Shown here piece by piece: positions 7,613 to 10,340 of a DNA stretch of 10,340 bases (position 1 is its first letter; every line of letters starts with the position of its first letter). The notes below the pieces were generated by a model that worked only from the letters and a program-made list of their open reading frames with translations, was not told the DNA's origin and ran no database searches. The DNA comes from Planctomycetota bacterium (GTDB taxonomy: Bacteria; Planctomycetota; Phycisphaerae; WQYP01), in contig JAJZNY010000044.1 in NCBI GenBank assembly GCA_021852245.1, forward strand, positions 1 to 10,340. Reading direction: 5' to 3'. The translations under genes were made by a program, and so were the position numbers.

Positions 7613-7726
7613 GTGCAAGTTGACCATTAAAACCCGGCGGTTAAGATTGGCGCATCGGTCTTGCGGGGACGCAAAGGCGGTGTTACAACAATCGCCGGGG
7701 GTGCGGCGGTATTAGCCGACTTGCAC
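7613..7726 (+). promoter_or_regulatory. Candidate structured leader RNA with GEMM-like core
   Basis: The ends pair perfectly: GTGCAAGT (7613-7620) with ACTTGCAC (7719-7726), extendable inward by a U-G and a G-C pair. Inside are three hairpins. P2 is CCCG (7633-7636) with CGGG (7664-7667), topped by AAGATTGG (7643-7650) with TCGGTCTT (7655-7662) and loop CGCA. P3 is GGCGGT (7676-7681) with ATCGCC (7691-7696). P4 is CGGC (7704-7707) with GCCG (7715-7718). P2 is flanked by AAAACC on its 5' side and by GGGACGCAAAG (7666-7676) on its 3' side. In the GEMM / cyclic-di-GMP-I class the equivalent helix is flanked by CAAACC and GGGACGCAAAG. The usual GGGCAAACC 5' part, the GNRA tetraloop and its receptor are not evident. 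It may be a divergent member, a different class, or chance. It ends about 48 nt before the start of an exported-protein gene. Confidence 0.42.
7620..7647 (+). promoter_or_regulatory. Promoter-like TTGACC-N16-TAAGAT
   Basis: TTGACC (7620-7625) matches five of six bases of the sigma-70 -35 consensus, and TAAGAT (7642-7647) matches four of six of the -10, with a 16-nt spacer. It would drive rightward transcription of the propeller gene from about 7654. If real and dominant, it would leave out the 5' half of the candidate leader RNA. Another TTGACC occurs at 7585-7590, upstream of the whole fold, but without a good -10 at the right distance. Confidence 0.35.
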
Positions 7727-7750
7727 AACCGCATGAAATTCGAACGGTTG
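7726..7750 (+). promoter_or_regulatory. Hairpin between leader RNA and RBS
   Basis: CAACCG (7726-7731) pairs perfectly with CGGTTG (7745-7750) around a 13-nt loop. It is followed after 6 nt by TTTT and then by the ribosome binding site. The U-run is short and distant, so an intrinsic terminator is doubtful. GCGGT at 7706-7710, in the last hairpin of the upstream fold, is complementary to ACCGC at 7728-7732, so this stem could exchange partners with the fold and act as its output element. That is inference. Confidence 0.35.
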
Positions 7751-7760
7751 CTGAAGTTTT

Positions 7761-7765
7761 AGGAG
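7761..7765 (+). promoter_or_regulatory. Ribosome binding site deciding the ATG at 7774
   Basis: AGGAG ends 8 nt before ATG 7774. A TTG directly before it (7771) is also in frame, but the spacing and codon preference favour ATG. Confidence 0.75.
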
Positions 7766-7773
7766 CTAAATTG

Positions 7774-8895
7774 ATGCATGCCAAGCGGTGGAGTCGCTCC
7801 GGTGCCACCATGATGATCGTGGTGGTTGCCTCGATAACGTTGATAACCACATTCGCACGGGCTGCTACGGCCCCGTTTTCCAACTCCGTGCTTCACCACG
7901 CACGTCTCAAAGTACTCTGGCAGATGCCCCTCGGCCTGGGGCCACGAACCCACGACCGGATCACCCATGTCTGGTTGCTGGGGAAAAACGTCTATGTCTT
8001 GACCAAATATGGCTATCTGATTTGTATCAACGCCTCGTCCGGCTCCATCCAATGGACTCAGCAATACGCCGTGCGCGGGCAGGCGACACTTGAACCGATC
8101 AGCTATGGTAAAAACCATCTGCTCATCGTCGCCGGCAGCAAGCTGCTGGTCGTCAGCAAGGCCGACGGATCGGTCACCAGATCGCAGACCCTCAAGTTTG
8201 CCCCCTCAACTCGCCCTTTAATCAGTAACGGCCGCATGTTCATCGGGGCGTATCATGATCGCATGTATGTTCTCTCGCCCCACATTCCCATCTTCATGCA
8301 CTGGGCCCAATTCTCACGCGGTGATGCGTTTCTCTCCCGGCCGATCGTTCTGGACGGAATGATGGTCTGTGGATCTCAAGACGGTCGCGTCTGGGGACAC
8401 ATCGCAACCGATGGCAGTGGGGGGTGGCGGCGGCTTCTCTCGGGTTCCGTTGTTGCTGATCTCGGCACGGACGGCCATCTGGTTTTCATCCCATGTCTCA
8501 ACCACAATCTGTACGCCATTAATGCTTCAACAGGACTGGCGCCGTGGATTACACGCCTGCCCGGCCGATTGACCCACCAGCCCGTCATGTTTGGTAAACG
8601 ATTGATGATCTGCACCGGCGGCGCCGGACTGATAAGCCTGAATCCAACGACCGGATCGATCCAGTGGGGCCCGGTAGCGGGCGTAAAACGTATTGTCGGG
8701 GAGGTCGGCCACAGAATTGCCGCCTCAGGTCGGAATCAGCTTCTAATTATCTCGCCTGCCGATGGAGATGTGATTTACCGCGCAACGGAATCGACTCCGT
8801 GTGTGTATGCAAAATCCACAGTTTCAAACCGCATTTACGTCGCATCCACCAATGGCTTTCTCTTGGCATTGGTGCGTCGCTATCCATTGGATTGA
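7774..8895 (+). CDS. Exported PQQ-like (BamB-type) beta-propeller protein
   Basis: The 373-residue product starts with a classical signal peptide: a basic n-region (HAKRWSRSG), a hydrophobic core MMIVVVASITLITTF (13-27) and an ARA cleavage motif, giving cleavage after about residue 30. The mature part is made of repeated beta-strand units typical of PQQ-like or pyrrolo-quinoline quinone repeats. Examples are CINASSGSIQW (84-94), AINASTGLAPW (248-258), SLNPTTGSIQW (288-298) and a looser ISPADGDVIY (326-335). The A/N-x-x-T/S-G-x-x-x-W signature and overall length fit a single seven- or eight-bladed propeller. There is no lipobox and no enzymatic dehydrogenase motif, so a role as a periplasmic scaffold or binding protein is likelier than redox catalysis. 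Whether it is the outer-membrane assembly factor BamB cannot be settled. Its upstream region carries the candidate leader RNA. It is divergent from nadK and 106 nt ahead of purH. Confidence 0.85.
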   Translation: MHAKRWSRSGATMMIVVVASITLITTFARAATAPFSNSVLHHARLKVLWQMPLGLGPRTHDRITHVWLLGKNVYVLTKYGYLICINASSGSIQWTQQYAVRGQATLEPISYGKNHLLIVAGSKLLVVSKADGSVTRSQTLKFAPSTRPLISNGRMFIGAYHDRMYVLSPHIPIFMHWAQFSRGDAFLSRPIVLDGMMVCGSQDGRVWGHIATDGSGGWRRLLSGSVVADLGTDGHLVFIPCLNHNLYAINASTGLAPWITRLPGRLTHQPVMFGKRLMICTGGAGLISLNPTTGSIQWGPVAGVKRIVGEVGHRIAASGRNQLLIISPADGDVIYRATESTPCVYAKSTVSNRIYVASTNGFLLALVRRYPLD

Positions 8896-9001
8896 GCTGG
8901 ATGCCTGATCATTTCAATAGGTGATTTTTGCGGAGTCTTCGTTCCGAACGTCGATATCCGCCATCTGTCTATTACTCGATCTTTCATTGGAGACACCTCT
9001 C
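8896..9001 (+). other. Gap before purH with its ribosome binding site
   Basis: These 106 bases contain a T5 run (8925-8929) after a weak 4-bp ATCA/TGAT stem, which is not a convincing terminator. A possible -35-like TTGCGG (8928-8933) lacks a good -10. GGAGA (8989-8993) lies 8 nt before the GTG of purH and fixes that start. Whether purH is co-transcribed with the propeller gene is undecided. Confidence 0.5.
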
Positions 9002-10340
9002 GTGAGTTCCATCGACGCCGTCCCCATCAAGCGCGCACTGATCTCCGTTACCGATAAAACTGGCGTGGTGGATCTTGCCCGGGTTCTGAACTCTGAATTC
9101 GGCATCGAAATTATTTCAACCGGCGGAACCGCCCGCGCGATTGCCGAAGCGGGTATTCCCGTTACGGATGTCTCCGCAGTCACCGGTTTTCCGGAAATGA
9201 TGGACGGACGGGTCAAGACCCTGCATCCTGCCGTCCATGGCGGGCTCCTGGCCCTGCGCGATCATCCGGCGCATCTCGATGCGATGAACGTTCACGGTAT
9301 CCGCCCGATCGATCTGCTCGTCGTTAATCTTTACGCCTTTGAAAAAGTTGTGGCGGACCCGAATACGCACCTTGAGCACGCCATTGAGAACATCGATATC
9401 GGGGGCCCGGCGATGCTGCGCTCGGCATCCAAGAATTATCGCTCAGTGGCGGTTGTGACCGATCCGGCGCAGTATTCCAGCTTTATTGATCACCTGCGTC
9501 AAAATGCCGGATCAACACGGCTGCAGTTCCGCCTCAATCTCGCGATCGGCGCCTTTGCGCGTACCGCATCCTATGATGCCGTCGTGCATCGCTATCTTGC
9601 CCGGCAACTGGGGGATGATTCGGAAGCCTCCGCCGCCGGACTCTTCCCGACACTGATCCAGAGCTATCGCAAAATCAGCGACCTCCGCTACGGGGAAAAT
9701 CCACATCAGGCTGCCGCCCTGTATGCAGATGGTGGCAATTCGGTTGGTATGGCCGGAGCCCGGCAACTGCACGGCAAGACGCTTTCCTATATTAATCTGC
9801 TCGATGCCGACGCCGCTTTTTCGCTGGCCGCGGAATTTGACCAGCCCGCCGCCGCCGTAATCAAGCACGCCAATCCGTGCGGATGTGCCGCCGCCCCCGA
9901 TCCAACAATCGCGTTTGAACTTGCCTACGCCGGTGATCCGGTTGCAGCTTTCGGCGGGATTGTCGCGGTGAATCGTGTGGTCGATCCTTCACTCGCATCG
10001 GCGATCGTGGCGGGTAAGAAATTTCTTGAAGTTCTCATCGCCCCGGATTTTGCGCCCGATGCACTCGAGATTCTGCGCCGGCGCTGGGCCGACTGCCGTC
10101 TCCTGGCGGTTCCCATGACGTCGGTTCGCAGCGATACCGCCCCCCGCAACCTGAAATTGACATCCATCTCCGGCGGGGTTCTCGTTCAGCAGGCGGATGA
10201 TGTGCCTGAACCCGAGTCTGCGTTCAGCGTTGTCACCACCGCCCGACCGTCCGCTGAGATGTCCCGTGATCTGCATGTCGCGTGGAAAATCTGCAAGCAT
10301 GTCAAAAGCAATGCGATCGTCATCGTGAAAGATGGGCAGT
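9002..10340 (+). CDS. purH: Bifunctional AICAR formyltransferase / IMP cyclohydrolase, 3' truncated by window
   Basis: Catalyses the last two steps of purine synthesis: formylation of AICAR with 10-formyl-THF and closure to IMP. The first 446 residues are present; the family is about 510-530 long, so about 70-80 C-terminal residues lie beyond the edge. The IMP cyclohydrolase (MGS-like) domain shows ISVTDKTG (14-21), STGGT (39-43), TGFPEMMDGRVKTLHP (61-76), NLYAFEK (109-115) and IGGPAMLRSASKN (133-145). The formyltransferase domain shows LRYGENPHQ (228-236), SYINLLDADAA (262-272), KHANPCG (288-294) with catalytic Lys288 and His289, and AFGGI (316-320). The start is GTG 9002 with GGAGA at the right distance; a TTG five codons upstream overlaps that site and is rejected. 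The frame is uninterrupted and all visible catalytic residues are intact. Confidence 0.96.
   Translation, partial: MSSIDAVPIKRALISVTDKTGVVDLARVLNSEFGIEIISTGGTARAIAEAGIPVTDVSAVTGFPEMMDGRVKTLHPAVHGGLLALRDHPAHLDAMNVHGIRPIDLLVVNLYAFEKVVADPNTHLEHAIENIDIGGPAMLRSASKNYRSVAVVTDPAQYSSFIDHLRQNAGSTRLQFRLNLAIGAFARTASYDAVVHRYLARQLGDDSEASAAGLFPTLIQSYRKISDLRYGENPHQAAALYADGGNSVGMAGARQLHGKTLSYINLLDADAAFSLAAEFDQPAAAVIKHANPCGCAAAPDPTIAFELAYAGDPVAAFGGIVAVNRVVDPSLASAIVAGKKFLEVLIAPDFAPDALEILRRRWADCRLLAVPMTSVRSDTAPRNLKLTSISGGVLVQQADDVPEPESAFSVVTTARPSAEMSRDLHVAWKICKHVKSNAIVIVKDGQ

Noticed and set aside
7683..8118. Minus-strand open frames over the propeller gene start and the leader
   Set aside because: They are shadows of the propeller gene, whose signal peptide, ribosome binding site and repeats are clear.
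8928..8957. Promoter for purH (TTGCGG with CGATAT)
   Set aside because: The hexamers match the consensus poorly and the spacing is only approximate, so it cannot be told from chance.

Overview
The window is about 10.3 kb of fairly GC-rich bacterial chromosome holding mostly housekeeping genes. I see no insertion sequence, phage gene, CRISPR array, tRNA or rRNA. Five leftward genes with very tight spacing (nadK, a multi-pass membrane protein, an M42 aminopeptidase, an RNase D-type nuclease, asnB) face two rightward genes (a secreted PQQ-type beta-propeller protein and purH, which is cut by the right edge). The style (Gram-negative export signal, the PQQ-like propeller, M42 peptidase beside RNase D, and a membrane protein whose motifs I loosely associate with planctomycetes) suggests Planctomycetota, perhaps Phycisphaerae. 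This is an impression from memory, not a database result.

Layout, left to right. Positions 1-106 (minus) carry what looks like the start of a cysteine-rich protein that runs off the left edge. Positions 107-409 are non-coding and hold a perfect 12-bp palindrome, a wider inverted repeat and a run of nine C. Positions 410-7496 (minus) are the five-gene cluster, read from nadK (7496) down to asnB (410), with junctions of 44, 2, 0 and 3 nt. It is very probably one transcript with translational coupling. It combines NADP synthesis, peptide trimming, RNA 3' processing and asparagine synthesis, with no single obvious pathway.

Positions 7497-7773 separate the two divergent transcription units. This gap contains the most interesting feature: about 114 nt (7613-7726) that can fold into a closing stem enclosing three hairpins, with a junction reading GGGACGCAAAG. 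That string is the hallmark of the GEMM / cyclic-di-GMP-I riboswitch class, but other parts of that consensus are poor or missing here. It lies directly upstream of the secreted propeller gene, a typical kind of target for such a switch. A promoter-like sequence overlaps the 5' half of the fold and is a competing explanation.

Positions 7774-8895 (plus) encode the exported propeller protein. After 106 nt with a clear Shine-Dalgarno, purH starts at a GTG at 9002 and continues past the right edge.
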